Of a stretch of DNA of 64,000 bases, positions 17,263 through 27,036 are shown piece by piece (the stretch's first letter is position 1; each line of letters opens with the position of its first letter). Source of the DNA: CAWGET01 sp963821715 (GTDB lineage: Bacteria; Bacteroidota; Ignavibacteria; Ignavibacteriales; Melioribacteraceae). Where the stretch lies: NCBI GenBank assembly GCA_963821715.1, contig CAWGET010000004.1, positions 322,752 to 386,751 on the forward strand, written 5' to 3'. The notes beneath the pieces are model-generated. The model was not told the DNA's origin. It saw nothing but the letters and a program-made list of their open reading frames with translations, and ran no database searches. The position numbers were made by a program, and so were the translations under genes.

Positions 17263-18426
17263 TCAAGCCGTATAGTCAAAATTTCTGAAAGATCTTTGAA
17301 TTAATGAAGCGTCAGACGAGGTTTCTTTTTCGTAAAAGAGTCCGGAATCTATATTTAGATCTTTTTTTAAAATTCTGTTCAAAAGCTTAATCTCACCTTC
17401 CATAAATACCGGATTTTTTTCTATTTCAATCTTTCCCTTGAATTCGTTATTCACAAAAAAGGAATTCAATTTTACTTCGCCTAAATTTTTCAGTTCAAAT
17501 TCCGAAATTAATTTTGTCACTTCCGGCATATCGCCGTTAGCCATAAACATGAAATAAACAAGGCTGTATGGATGATTATAATTTACTATCGTAAAATCGG
17601 GGTACAATCCTGCAGATGCGTAAACGGCTTTCTGCAAAATATATTTCAGCAATAATTTTCTAATTTTTTTCAATTCATTTATTTCGATGAACGGCAAATC
17701 GGCGCTTCCCGCAACCGCGTTCACAAATGATATCAATTCTATAAAACCTTTGCTTTTATCTTTCAGCGTGTTAATTTTTTCAGGTTTGTCCAGATCGTAA
17801 ATCATTGTATGATTTATTTTTTGAAGAATCGGAGCAGGAATTTTTAATTCGATTAAAGTTTTAACCTGTTCAAAAATTTGATTGCATAATTCCTTGAACG
17901 AAACATCAAAAACTTTTTTGAAATCATCGTCAAATAACTGAGGATCGGTTTCGTTCCCGTTCCAGATCAGATGGATAAGAAGCGATAATTGAAGCTCATC
18001 TATTTCATTCTTATAATGTTCAACAATATCAATCAACTGCCGCATTTTCTTTTTTGATAAAACTTTTTTGCTTGCAATTACTTTTTCGAGAAGCGAATTT
18101 TTTGATCCGGATTTCTCGAGACCAAGCAATATGCTTAATGCTTTTAATTGAGCGGCATCGTTTGCTTCAAATTCAGTAAGCGTTAGTACCATCGGATTTA
18201 CAGATGCAACTCGTGCGGTAAATTCTTCTCCCTTTTTCATTTGAACCGGGAGATTCGATTGGTATAATTTTCCGTTGATGAGAATTTTGTACTGTTTGCC
18301 GATTCTTTCCAGGGCTTCGACATTAACTAACATTCCTTTTTGCAAAGGAGCGGCTTCTTTCGTTGTACCGATTTGAGCTGTTCCGGTCATTTTGCCCGGA
18401 GTTATATTTGTTGTTTTTTCAATCAT
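17263..18426 (-). CDS. Uncharacterised flagellar-operon protein, possibly FliK-like
   Basis: 387 residues, no signal peptide. Residues 30-85 (MLVNVEALERIGKQYKILINGKLYQSNLPVQMKKGEEFTARV) form a small beta-rich unit like those at the start of some hook-length-control (FliK-like) proteins, where a gene product with a short OB-like repeat precedes a helical section. The rest is helical and Lys/Leu-rich. A true fliK with the usual Gln-rich C-terminal core is present elsewhere (37347-39324), so this would be a second, divergent member or an unrelated protein. It overlaps both neighbours by 4 bases. Confidence 0.6.
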   Translation of the reverse strand: MIEKTTNITPGKMTGTAQIGTTKEAAPLQKGMLVNVEALERIGKQYKILINGKLYQSNLPVQMKKGEEFTARVASVNPMVLTLTEFEANDAAQLKALSILLGLEKSGSKNSLLEKVIASKKVLSKKKMRQLIDIVEHYKNEIDELQLSLLIHLIWNGNETDPQLFDDDFKKVFDVSFKELCNQIFEQVKTLIELKIPAPILQKINHTMIYDLDKPEKINTLKDKSKGFIELISFVNAVAGSADLPFIEINELKKIRKLLLKYILQKAVYASAGLYPDFTIVNYNHPYSLVYFMFMANGDMPEVTKLISEFELKNLGEVKLNSFFVNNEFKGKIEIEKNPVFMEGEIKLLNRILKKDLNIDSGLFYEKETSSDASLIQRSFRNFDYTA

Positions 18427-19019
18427 CTATTTGAACCGGCCAAAATGTTTAATTTAGCGGCGAGATGAACTTCCCCTTTAGAGACGGACAATTTTTTGGC
18501 TTTTTTAGTTATTGATCTTCCCATATTTTTTACTTCCAGCCGCTGATTTTTAAGAGACTTCCTCAACTGCGCTAATTTTTCATCGTTGGAACCTTCTATC
18601 TTATCGTCCCGCAGTTTCATAATATTTTCTTTCAAATTTGCTTTTTCCGGTTTCGCCGAAATCTTTCTGCGCCTGTAAACAAGTACCATCGCAGCAAGCA
18701 GCGAAGCTTCAATTAAAACGAATATTCTTACGAGAGAAGAATCGATACCGGAAAGCATTGATTCGCGTGAGTAAGTTTTTACTTGGCTGCCGGATTCGTT
18801 AGCAACTTCGGTTTCTGTTTCGGCTGGCGATATTTTCAATTCGGATTCATCGGCTTCCAATCTGTTCTCTTCTTTCGCTTCAGCCGTTCTTATTTCTTCA
18901 ATTTGCTTATTAACCATTTCCCTTATGTCTATAGTGTTCGCTTCAATTTTCATTTCCGGCTGAGCGTATAAAATTTGTGCTGCAAAAAAAAGAATAATTA
19001 TTAAAACTAATTTTTTCAT
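18423..19019 (-). CDS. Signal-anchored membrane protein in flagellar operon
   Basis: 198 residues: signal peptide (1-19, ending ILYAQ), a Glu-rich extracytoplasmic stretch (25-85), one membrane helix (about 92-112, IFVLIEASLLAAMVLVY) followed by RRRK, and a basic cytoplasmic tail with coiled-coil potential. The topology matches that of FliO, but a normal fliO is present at 29919-30257. I therefore leave it unnamed. It overlaps the degenerate kinase gene and the FliK-like gene by 4 bases each. Confidence 0.65.
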   Translation of the reverse strand: MKKLVLIIILFFAAQILYAQPEMKIEANTIDIREMVNKQIEEIRTAEAKEENRLEADESELKISPAETETEVANESGSQVKTYSRESMLSGIDSSLVRIFVLIEASLLAAMVLVYRRRKISAKPEKANLKENIMKLRDDKIEGSNDEKLAQLRKSLKNQRLEVKNMGRSITKKAKKLSVSKGEVHLAAKLNILAGSNR

Positions 19020-20320
19020 TTTCTAACTTTTCTTTTTAAGGGGAATTCCAATGTAATTGTTGAACCCGACTGTTCGAATGAATCGATATTTATGCTTCCT
19101 TCGTGTTTGTGCATCAGGTTGTTGATAATTCTTAAATTCAAATCCGATATTTTTTTTCGCTTTAAACTTTCGGCGTAAGATTCCAATGAAGTAGTTGTTA
19201 CTATTTTCAATAATATTTTATCGTCTTTGTATCTCGTTTGGATTATTACTCCGCCCGGATTTTTTGTTTTGTTTTTTATCAGTCCTATCAGGTTCGTCAT
19301 CAACTGATAAACATAATTCGAATGACTCAGAATTGACGGAATATCATTTTCGAAATCCAGCACGCACTCAAGCTTAATCGAATCCAAAGTTGATTTGACA
19401 AGAGTGTAATATTCGTCAATAATATGGTTCAGGTTGCAAGGCGCTATTTTTACGTCTTTTTTGTTAATGCCGGCGAATTTTACAAGCCGGTTTACAACCG
19501 AGTTTATTCTGGAAACCTGAGTTTTAATATTTTTTAATTCCGGATTCTCTTCATCCTCAATCATATCCACATTGGTTAAAATATTTTGAAGCGGTGAGAC
19601 AATATCCTCAACAATTCCTTCCGTTAATTCGCCGATGGCGGCAAGACGAAAATCATTAGATAGTTTTGCCTGATATACCTGCAGATCCTCAACTGTTGAA
19701 TTAATTTTTTCTTTTAATATATTTTGTTCGATCTTAGATAAACTGAGATCGAGGAGCAGTTTTATTATTTGTTTATCGTACCGACTGAAATTATTTTGAG
19801 TAACCGACGATAAGATGACAAATATCCCTTTTTTCTTTCCCTGGTCAGATAACGGGAAAATTATATAGTTCAGCTTAGACCCTTCCGAATTATAACTGCT
19901 TAACTCGGGTATAAGGAGAGGATCAACTTTATCGAAAAGGTAAGTAAGTATTCCTTCGCGGTAAAAATGGTTCATTACTTTTGAGATATTTTTAGATGAA
20001 CTTTTTGAAACCGCTTCAAGATGAGTTCCTGTCTCATTAAAATTTAGAAAGGCGGAATCTTTAACAGGAAGAATTCTTTTTACAGCCGAGTTAAATTTTT
20101 CTATTATATCGTCAGTTTTGGTAACTTTTCCGAGTTCAGCAACATAATTGGAAAGTGACTGAAACATGTGTGCATACTTTTCAATTACATGCGATTCGGA
20201 ATAATTTCTTTCCGCTGTTGGCACAGAAAGCGGTCCGCGTCTGAAACCGCGATTATTTTTTGTTTCGATCGAATTTAAAAATGATTCGTATTCGTAAGTA
20301 TTCTCTTTGTGAACGCGCAA
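19016..20320 (-). CDS. Degenerate histidine kinase-like protein (GAF plus kinase core)
   Basis: A 434-residue soluble protein: a GAF-like sensor region (about 60-200), a DHp-like helix pair (210-290) and an ATPase-like domain (300-430). The H-box reads GELTEGIVEDIVSPLQN, with Glu238 where the phospho-acceptor His should be. The N-box is altered and no DxGxG or GxG motif can be found in the last third, so it probably neither binds ATP nor autophosphorylates. A scaffold or regulatory pseudokinase is likely. The start is a TTG with AAGG upstream, next to the HDOD gene. Confidence 0.8.
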   Translation of the reverse strand: MRVHKENTYEYESFLNSIETKNNRGFRRGPLSVPTAERNYSESHVIEKYAHMFQSLSNYVAELGKVTKTDDIIEKFNSAVKRILPVKDSAFLNFNETGTHLEAVSKSSSKNISKVMNHFYREGILTYLFDKVDPLLIPELSSYNSEGSKLNYIIFPLSDQGKKKGIFVILSSVTQNNFSRYDKQIIKLLLDLSLSKIEQNILKEKINSTVEDLQVYQAKLSNDFRLAAIGELTEGIVEDIVSPLQNILTNVDMIEDEENPELKNIKTQVSRINSVVNRLVKFAGINKKDVKIAPCNLNHIIDEYYTLVKSTLDSIKLECVLDFENDIPSILSHSNYVYQLMTNLIGLIKNKTKNPGGVIIQTRYKDDKILLKIVTTTSLESYAESLKRKKISDLNLRIINNLMHKHEGSINIDSFEQSGSTITLEFPLKRKVRK

Positions 20321-20322
20321 AA

Positions 20323-21192
20323 TTATACCTTTATGTTTATCTCTTCGTCCGTTAAAATATTTTTATACTGATTTATAAAATTGGTCATCTCTTCTTCGCC
20401 GGAAAATTTTAGTATATCCAGAACTTCCGGTTTCATTATTAAAAATTCATCTATGTAAAAGCTACCGGCTTCCAATTTTTGTGTTGCAAAATCCGCCAGG
20501 CTTACAATAGATGTAAGGACTTTACTGTTTTCACAGTTTTGAGGATTATGATGATATTTAATCGCGCTGCATAATGAATCCGGAAGATTCCATTTTTCGG
20601 TTAAGTAAGCTCCTACTTCCTGATGATCCATTCCGAGTTCCTCTTTTTCCGCAGTCAAATAATCAACTCCGGAAGTTGAAACATTTTCAATAATTCTTTC
20701 GAAGTGCGAATGGAAATATTTATGCATTACGGAAATTCCAAGATCGTGCAGGAGGCCAACTACAAAAGCTTCTCCCGAAAAATCAACATTCAAATCTTCT
20801 GCAAAGCGTTTTGCCAAGCTCGCCGTAACAAATGAATGAGTCCAGAATTCCTGCTGATCGAGATTTTTATCGGTTTTATTTTTGAAAGATTCGATCATCG
20901 ACAGAGCGATAACAATATTTTTGATATCCTGGAATCCGATGATCAGAATCGCAAAATCGATAGTGGAAACTTTCCTCGGCAATCCGTATAACGGAGAGTT
21001 TGCGATTGATAAAATTTTTGTAGAAAGCGCCTGATCTTTGCCGATCAATTTGCTAAGCGCGTTTGTACTTGTCGCCGGATCATTCAATAGTTTAGAAACT
21101 TCCCACATTATGCTTGCAGCTGCGGGTAAGTTATAAATGTTCCCAAGTACCATCTCGGTTTTATTTCTTTTTTCTTCCAACGTTTTTCCCAT
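20323..21192 (-). CDS. HDOD domain signalling protein (second copy)
   Basis: A 289-residue HDOD protein. The central domain (about 20-215) shows LPAAASIMWEVSKLLNDPATS, KILSIANSPLYGLPRKVSTIDFAIL, a VGLLHDLGI motif and MDHQEVGAYLTEKWNLP. HDOD domains are catalytically reduced HD domains that usually sense or relay signals. It is a clear tandem paralogue of the next gene upstream, sharing these blocks almost unchanged. Position after fliA suggests a link to motility control (inference). Confidence 0.88.
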   Translation of the reverse strand: MGKTLEEKRNKTEMVLGNIYNLPAAASIMWEVSKLLNDPATSTNALSKLIGKDQALSTKILSIANSPLYGLPRKVSTIDFAILIIGFQDIKNIVIALSMIESFKNKTDKNLDQQEFWTHSFVTASLAKRFAEDLNVDFSGEAFVVGLLHDLGISVMHKYFHSHFERIIENVSTSGVDYLTAEKEELGMDHQEVGAYLTEKWNLPDSLCSAIKYHHNPQNCENSKVLTSIVSLADFATQKLEAGSFYIDEFLIMKPEVLDILKFSGEEEMTNFINQYKNILTDEEINIKV

Positions 21193-21201
21193 TATCTCTT
21201 C

Positions 21202-22083
21202 TTAAAATTGTATTGAATTTATTTGATGTGAAAAAAGTTCTTCATAACTTTTAATAAAATTTTCAAGGTATTCTTCGTCACCAAGCTTTAAAATATCGAT
21301 GGTGGCTTTATCTAACTCATAGTTTTTATCCCAACTGAATCCACCATAACCAAGTTTGTACGTCATATAATCCGCAAGATGAATCAGCGCGGCGAGTTCT
21401 TTATTCTCTTCGGAATCCGATGGTTTATGATGTTGATTAACCGCGTCGGCAAGTCCGTCGGGTAAATTCCATCTGCCCATCAAATGCTTTCCAATTTCCG
21501 AATGCGATACGCCTAGAGTTTCAATTTCAGCTTCATGGAAGGTCATTTCATCATTTTCCGTAAGCTCTATAATTTTTTTGTATTCCTGGTTAAAATATTT
21601 GTAGATAATCGGTATACCGAGATCGTGCAGCAGACCGGCTGTAAAAACTTCGCCGCTAAAAGTATAACCAAGATCATCGGCAATTCTTTTTGCAGCGGAA
21701 GCGGTTAGTATCGAGTGAGTCCAATAAGCTTTTTGTTCAAATTTTTTATCGCCTATTTTCTTGAACGCTTCCAACAATGAAAGAGCAATAACTATATCTT
21801 TTATGTGGTTGAAGCCGAGAATGACGATCGCGAAATCGATAGTGGAAACCCTGCGCGGAATTCCATATAAAGGTGAATTTGCTACGGATAAAATTTTTGT
21901 AACTAATCCCTGGTCTTTTGTAATAATTTTCGCAAGCTGCGCCGCACTCGCCATCGGATTTTCGATCATCTTCGTTACTTCGAAAATCACATATGGAATT
22001 GAAGGCAGGTTATAAACCGAGGAGAGTGATTTTATCGTCCTCTGTTTTTTGTGATTTATTATTTCAAGGGCCTGTTCATTCAT
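21202..22083 (-). CDS. HDOD domain signalling protein (first copy)
   Basis: A 293-residue HDOD protein with the same blocks as its neighbour: LPSIPYVIFEVTKMIENPMAS, KILSVANSPLYGIPRRVSTIDFAI, AGLLHDLGIPIIYKYF and VSHSEIGKHLMGRWNLPDGL. It overlaps the end of fliA by 8 bases. The pair probably arose by tandem duplication. The two differ mainly in the C-terminal 70 residues, which could give different partners. Confidence 0.88.
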   Translation of the reverse strand: MNEQALEIINHKKQRTIKSLSSVYNLPSIPYVIFEVTKMIENPMASAAQLAKIITKDQGLVTKILSVANSPLYGIPRRVSTIDFAIVILGFNHIKDIVIALSLLEAFKKIGDKKFEQKAYWTHSILTASAAKRIADDLGYTFSGEVFTAGLLHDLGIPIIYKYFNQEYKKIIELTENDEMTFHEAEIETLGVSHSEIGKHLMGRWNLPDGLADAVNQHHKPSDSEENKELAALIHLADYMTYKLGYGGFSWDKNYELDKATIDILKLGDEEYLENFIKSYEELFSHQINSIQF

Positions 22084-22735
22084 ATTGAAACTGCATTTTT
22101 TCTTTTAATTCTTTAACAATTTTTGAGTGTATTTGGGAAACGCGAGAAACTGTAATTCCCAATACTTCGGCTATTTCTTTATAGTTTAAATTTTCGTAAT
22201 AGTATAAAGTTATTACCAACCTGTCCCTTTCGTTTAATTCTTTTATCATAGCAACAAGAATATCTTTCTGCTCATCTTTATGAACTACTTCGTCCGGCTG
22301 CGCTGTCTCGTCCGGTATCACTTCGTAGAGCATGTAGCCTTCGTCGTTATCAACAGGATTTGTAAGGGAAACATTTTTATAGTAAACTTCGTTTTCGTTG
22401 TTGTAATTATTGCGCGGTTTTATTTGAATCTTTCTAAGTTCATCGATTATCTTTCCACGGATTCTTTGTATGGCGTAAGTTTCAAACTTAGTTCCGTAGT
22501 CGGGATCAAAACGGTCAATTGCTTCGCTTAATCCTTCAATTCCATATTGGAAAAAATCCCGCTCGTCAACTATGTTAAGATTAACGAACTTGGAATTGTG
22601 AATTACATAATGAACAAGTTTGGTGTAGTTTACCATGATTTGTCTTTTGAGGGAAGGATGCGGTTGCTCCTTATACTGCGACCAAAGATCAGCATTAGAA
22701 TGATTCATATTTAATGTGTCCTGAGAAGTTTTCAT
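22076..22735 (-). CDS. fliA: Flagellar sigma factor FliA (sigma-28)
   Basis: A 219-residue sigma-70-family factor that directs late flagellar promoters. Region 2 reads RDFFQYGIEGLSEAIDRFDPDYGTKFETYAIQRIRGKIIDELRK, typical of FliA/WhiG. Region 4 ends with LNERDRLVITLYYYENLNYKEIAEVLGITVSRVSQIHSKIVKELKEK. A matching promoter lies before flagellin (62679-62705) and the anti-sigma gene flgM is at 58982-59260. Confidence 0.95.
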   Translation of the reverse strand: MKTSQDTLNMNHSNADLWSQYKEQPHPSLKRQIMVNYTKLVHYVIHNSKFVNLNIVDERDFFQYGIEGLSEAIDRFDPDYGTKFETYAIQRIRGKIIDELRKIQIKPRNNYNNENEVYYKNVSLTNPVDNDEGYMLYEVIPDETAQPDEVVHKDEQKDILVAMIKELNERDRLVITLYYYENLNYKEIAEVLGITVSRVSQIHSKIVKELKEKMQFQYE

Positions 22736-22739
22736 TTAT

Positions 22740-22934
22740 CTATTTCGATTTTTGTGAAGTCCTGTTAATTGCTTTTATAAATGCCAGCGCCAATATGCTT
22801 AGCATTATTGTAACTACCGTGAAAATTGTAAGAGAACGTACAATCACATCCAAAATTTCAAAACCTTTCTGGCTGAAAAAAATGATTGAAATGAAAAAGA
22901 CTAATAAACCGAACTGTAAAACTATTTTATTCAT
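22740..22934 (-). CDS. Small two-helix membrane protein
   Basis: 64 residues with two hydrophobic helices (about 4-22 and 34-57) and a short basic tail (INRTSQKSK). It has a good ribosome binding site (AAGGAGAAAAA) before its ATG and lies 4 bases ahead of fliA. I do not know the family. Its place between flhG and fliA suggests co-regulation with them. Confidence 0.65.
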   Translation of the reverse strand: MNKIVLQFGLLVFFISIIFFSQKGFEILDVIVRSLTIFTVVTIMLSILALAFIKAINRTSQKSK

Positions 22935-23019
22935 TTTTTCTCCTTGTAAATAAAGAAGTCAAAGAATGTACCAAAAAATTTATGTGGATGAATCGGGATT
23001 AAGCTAAGGTTTTTAAGTG

Positions 23020-23877
23020 TTAAAATGCGTTTTGGTTAGATGACGAACCGGCTTGATGTTTACTATTAGCCACTTGTTTGAATTTGGCAATTCGATTGGC
23101 AATTTCAGAAAACTGAACCGCGATGCCGGATTCAGGATATTTTTCCGATACAATTACTTGCTCCATTATGGACTGATTTACTTCGGCTCCGGAAAGAATC
23201 GTTCCCAATAATTTCGCTTCTTTTTTCAAGAAATGTGTGGAAGCTTTATTAAGATTTTCAAACGCCGATTCTCCTTCGTTAAAATTATTACATTTATTGA
23301 AGATAATTTCCACGTCGGTTTCCGTCAGGTTCGAATGCATCAGTTTCATCATCACATAAGCGTCCATAACAGCCGTCGGCTCAGGTGTTGAAACAATGAC
23401 GGCGAGATCGGAATTTGCAGCGACTTCAAATATCTCTTTCTGTTCTCCTGCCGGCGTATCGAAAATTATGCAATCGTAGTTTTTGGAACCGAGCAGATAA
23501 AGGAAAGACTTAAATTTTTCACGATTAATCGCAGGATGATCGGGTTTGCCTGACGCTCCGTAAATCACATCGAATCCCGGACTGTAACGGCTTATCGCGT
23601 CGTCAATTGTGCAGCGGTTGGTAAAATAATCGTAAATAGAAAAAGCCGGAAGAGCGTCCATCATTATATGAACATTGGCTAAATTAAAATCAAAATCAAC
23701 GAGCAAAACTTTGTAACTCATTTTAGAAAGATGATAGGCTGTATTAACCGCAGAAACGGTTTTCCCCGTTCCTCCTTTTCCCGAAGTAAACGTAACTACA
23801 AAAGAATCATTTTCTTGTGATCCACCCGATCCGCTTAATTTTCGCAGTTCTAAAATTCTTTCGGCTTGCCCCAGCAT
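23020..23877 (-). CDS. flhG: Flagellum number regulator FlhG (FleN, MinD-like ATPase)
   Basis: A 285-residue MinD/ParA-type ATPase with the deviant Walker A FTSGKGGTGKTVSAVN, switch I VDFDFNLANVHIMMD and Walker B IIFDTPAG. FlhG limits the number and position of flagella together with FlhF. The DQAxxLR motif that stimulates FlhF should be near the N-terminus; here the similar LGQAERILELRK is present. It shares one base with the end of flhF. Confidence 0.93.
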   Translation of the reverse strand: MLGQAERILELRKLSGSGGSQENDSFVVTFTSGKGGTGKTVSAVNTAYHLSKMSYKVLLVDFDFNLANVHIMMDALPAFSIYDYFTNRCTIDDAISRYSPGFDVIYGASGKPDHPAINREKFKSFLYLLGSKNYDCIIFDTPAGEQKEIFEVAANSDLAVIVSTPEPTAVMDAYVMMKLMHSNLTETDVEIIFNKCNNFNEGESAFENLNKASTHFLKKEAKLLGTILSGAEVNQSIMEQVIVSEKYPESGIAVQFSEIANRIAKFKQVANSKHQAGSSSNQNAF

Positions 23878-24989
23878 CAGCTAATGTTTCCTGAGTAAAT
23901 TGTATTTGCAATAAACTCAGCATCCGCCGCGATTATATCATCAGGGATTACCTGACCATTGGTTAAATAGGCAACCGGATAATTAAAACGACTTACAACA
24001 TTCAAAATATTTCCAAATGCCGCGGCTTCGTCAAGTTTTGTAAATACAAATCCGGTATAATCGAACAGCTTAAATTTTTCGGCCGTGTCTAATAATGTTT
24101 TTGTAGTACTGCTTGTATTTAGAACTAGATAGGTTTCGTCGATATCAACGGAGTCGAGAAACTTTTTAGCTCCTTCCAGCAGTTTGGTATTGTTCTGGCT
24201 TCTGCCGGCAGTATCGATAAATACAATATCCTTTTTCTTGAACTTTTCAAGATGTTTTTTCAAATCGTTCGGCTCATAAGCCACAAGAAAATCAATATCG
24301 CTCACTTCTGAAAAAATCTTTAACTGATCCAGCGCGCCGAGGCGATATGTATCGATAGAAATTAAACCGATATCCAGATTGTGTAAAATTTTTGATATGA
24401 CAGCCAGCTTTGCTATGCAGGTAGTTTTTCCGACTCCGGTTGGGCCTACAAGTGAAATCACTTTCGTCTTCTTGCCTTTTTCAAGATGAAAAGAAGTAGT
24501 CGGAATCATTGAAGAGATTGCCGAGATCAACTGATCTTCCAGCTCATCTTCAGTCAGCAGTCCTTTATATTTTTTTAGTTCCTGTATTATTTTGGAAATG
24601 ACCGCTTTATCAATTTCCCTGTCGATCAATCTGTTTTCAATTTTTGTAAGGAAATCTTTTTTATTTTCAGACCGATCCTCAGCTTTATTTTCTTTTTCGC
24701 TTACGCTTATATCATCCGTTGTATGATATATTTTGCTAGTCAGTCTCTCAAGTTCATTTTTAAAATTTCCGGCGGCGGCTTCATTTACCTTTGCCTTTTT
24801 TTCAGCCGGAATTACCGGCGCTTTATCTTCATCAATCCCGGCGGTAAGTTCAAACATTTTGTTTACTTCAAGTCCAAAATCATCTTCAATCATTTTGGTA
24901 CTTAATATTACCGCATCTTTTCCCAGCTCATCTTTCATCCGCGCCATTGCTTCCTGTAATGTCGGCGCTTTAATTTTTTTTATGTACAT
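23877..24989 (-). CDS. flhF: Flagellar biosynthesis GTPase FlhF (SRP family)
   Basis: 370 residues. A basic/variable B domain (about 1-100, MYIKKIKAPTLQEAMARMKDELGKDAVILSTK) is followed by N and G domains of the SRP GTPase family: P-loop VGPTGVGKTTCIAKLA, IDTYRLGALDQLKIF, FIDTAGRS and the TKLDEA specificity motif. FlhF places the first components of the flagellum in the membrane, usually at a pole. It starts 3 bases after flhA. Confidence 0.95.
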   Translation of the reverse strand: MYIKKIKAPTLQEAMARMKDELGKDAVILSTKMIEDDFGLEVNKMFELTAGIDEDKAPVIPAEKKAKVNEAAAGNFKNELERLTSKIYHTTDDISVSEKENKAEDRSENKKDFLTKIENRLIDREIDKAVISKIIQELKKYKGLLTEDELEDQLISAISSMIPTTSFHLEKGKKTKVISLVGPTGVGKTTCIAKLAVISKILHNLDIGLISIDTYRLGALDQLKIFSEVSDIDFLVAYEPNDLKKHLEKFKKKDIVFIDTAGRSQNNTKLLEGAKKFLDSVDIDETYLVLNTSSTTKTLLDTAEKFKLFDYTGFVFTKLDEAAAFGNILNVVSRFNYPVAYLTNGQVIPDDIIAADAEFIANTIYSGNIS

Positions 24990-24992
24990 CTC

Positions 24993-27036
24993 TTAAACCT
25001 CAATTTTTCCTATAAACTCAATCTCGAGATTTGACGGGAGTTCGGTATACGATAATACCGTCACATCCGGGAAGGTGGAATTTATTAATCTATAAAAATA
25101 CGGGCGTATTGTGGCTGAAGTTAAGAAAACCGGAATGTATCCGAGTTCCCTTATTTTTTCAAGATTTTTCACGATCGATTGGTTAAGAGCGTTCAGCATT
25201 TCCGGGTTCAATCCCAAAGTCTGTACCGCGTCCTTCTGCTGAGAGAGCGAATTGGTAATAAATCCTTCAAGATTTTCTCCTATCGCAACAGCGTGTATAA
25301 TTCCATTCGGATCTTTGTATACATTCGCAATTGTATCGCCGAGTGAATGTCTTACATATTCGGTTAAAACATCTACGTTTTTGGTAACTTTGGAATAATC
25401 CACGAGCGCTTCTAATATTTGAACCAAATCTTTTATCGGCACTAATTCCTTCAGTAAATTCTGTAGAACTTTTTGGATCGTTCCCAACGGAAGCGCGTCG
25501 GGATTCACATCTTCTATAACAGCGGGATAATCTTTTTTCAAATTTTCCAGAAGCTGCTTTACCGATTGACGAGACAAAACCTTGTCGAAATTTTTCTTAA
25601 TGGTTTCCTGCAGATGCGTTGATAAAACCGAGATAGCATCGACAAGTGTATAACCGAGCAAATCGGCTTTCTCTTTTTCTTTTTCTGTTATCCAATATCC
25701 ATCGAGGTTGAACGCGGGATCTTTAGTCGGGATTCCGCTGATCGGTTCGGAAACAGTTCCGGGATTCATAGCGAGATAGCGGTCGCTGTAAATTTCAAAC
25801 TGCGCAGCCACGTTACCCTTTATTTTGATGATATACTCGTTCGGACTTAATTGGAGATTATCTCTAACTCGGACCGGCGGAACAAGTACTCCGTATTCTA
25901 AAGCGATATATTTTCTGGTTGATGATATTTTCTGAAATAAATTGCCACCCTGATTTTCATCAACAAGGGAAATTAATCCGTATCCGATTTCCACTTCTAT
26001 CGGATCGACCTGGAGGTAGTCTTCCACTTTTTCTTCGGCCGGTTCGGCTTCCGTAATTTCGTCTAGTCCTTCGTTTGCTTTATCTTCTTTGGATTTTTTA
26101 TTCACAAAAAACGTAACCGCTCCCATCGAAAGTCCGAGCGATAAGAAAGGAATAGTCGGCATTCCCGGAACAAGAGCGAACAATAACACTGCTCCTGTTA
26201 CCGTTCCCAAAGCGCGCGGATTGGAAAATAATTGCAGCCTCATCTGGCTGTCCATCGATTTTCCCTCGGCGCTTTTAGTTACAACCATACCCGAAGAAGT
26301 TGCAATGAGCAAAGCAGGAATCTGAGAAACTAATCCGTCACCAATAGTTAAAATTGTAAAAGATTGGAGCGCCGTGGACATATCCATTCCGCGCTGCGCA
26401 ACACCAATGATAAATCCGCCGATAATGTTTATCGCGGTTATCAAAAGTCCCGCAATGGCGTCCCCTTTAACAAACTTACTTGCGCCGTCCATTGCGCCGT
26501 AAAACTCAGCTTCTCTCGAAATATTATCGCGCCTAGTTCTCGCTTCTGTTTCGTTAATCAATCCGGAGTTAAGATCGGCGTCTATCGCCATTTGTTTTCC
26601 CGGCATAGCGTCCAGAGGTAAACCTTGCGGCTACTTCCGAGATTCTTCCCGAACCTTTTACGATGACAATAAATTGAATTATCAAAAGGATGAAAAATAC
26701 TATAAAGCCGACAACATAACTTCCGCCGACAACAAATGAACCAAATGTTTCGATAACTTCGCCCGCATATCCTTCTAGAAGAATAAGCCTTGTTGAACTT
26801 ATGTTCAGCGATAGCCGGAAGAGCGTTAATACGAGGAGCATTCCCGGAAAAACGGAAATATCCAGCGGAGAATTAATATAGAGTGCGACGATTAGAATAA
26901 GTACAGCAAAAGAAATATTTAACGCCAAAAGAAAATCCAGCAAAAACGATGGAAGCGGGATTATCATCAATCCCAGCATCAGAATTACGCCGATGGCGAA
27001 GAATATATCGGTATTTGCAAAAATTTTCTTCATCAT
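24993..27036 (-). CDS. flhA: Flagellar export gate protein FlhA (one-base frameshift)
   Basis: FlhA forms the large cytoplasmic ring and gate of the export apparatus. The first part (26569-27036) holds the N-terminal helices up to SEVAARFT and then leaves frame. The second (24993-26606) resumes with MPGKQMAIDADLNSGLI and continues to the normal C-terminus. Dropping one base (T at about 26616 on the coding strand) restores ARFTLDAMPGKQMAIDADL exactly, giving 680 residues. The conserved charged FHIPEP-loop segment and the C-terminal domain are intact. This is either an assembly error or an inactivating mutation. Confidence 0.9.
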
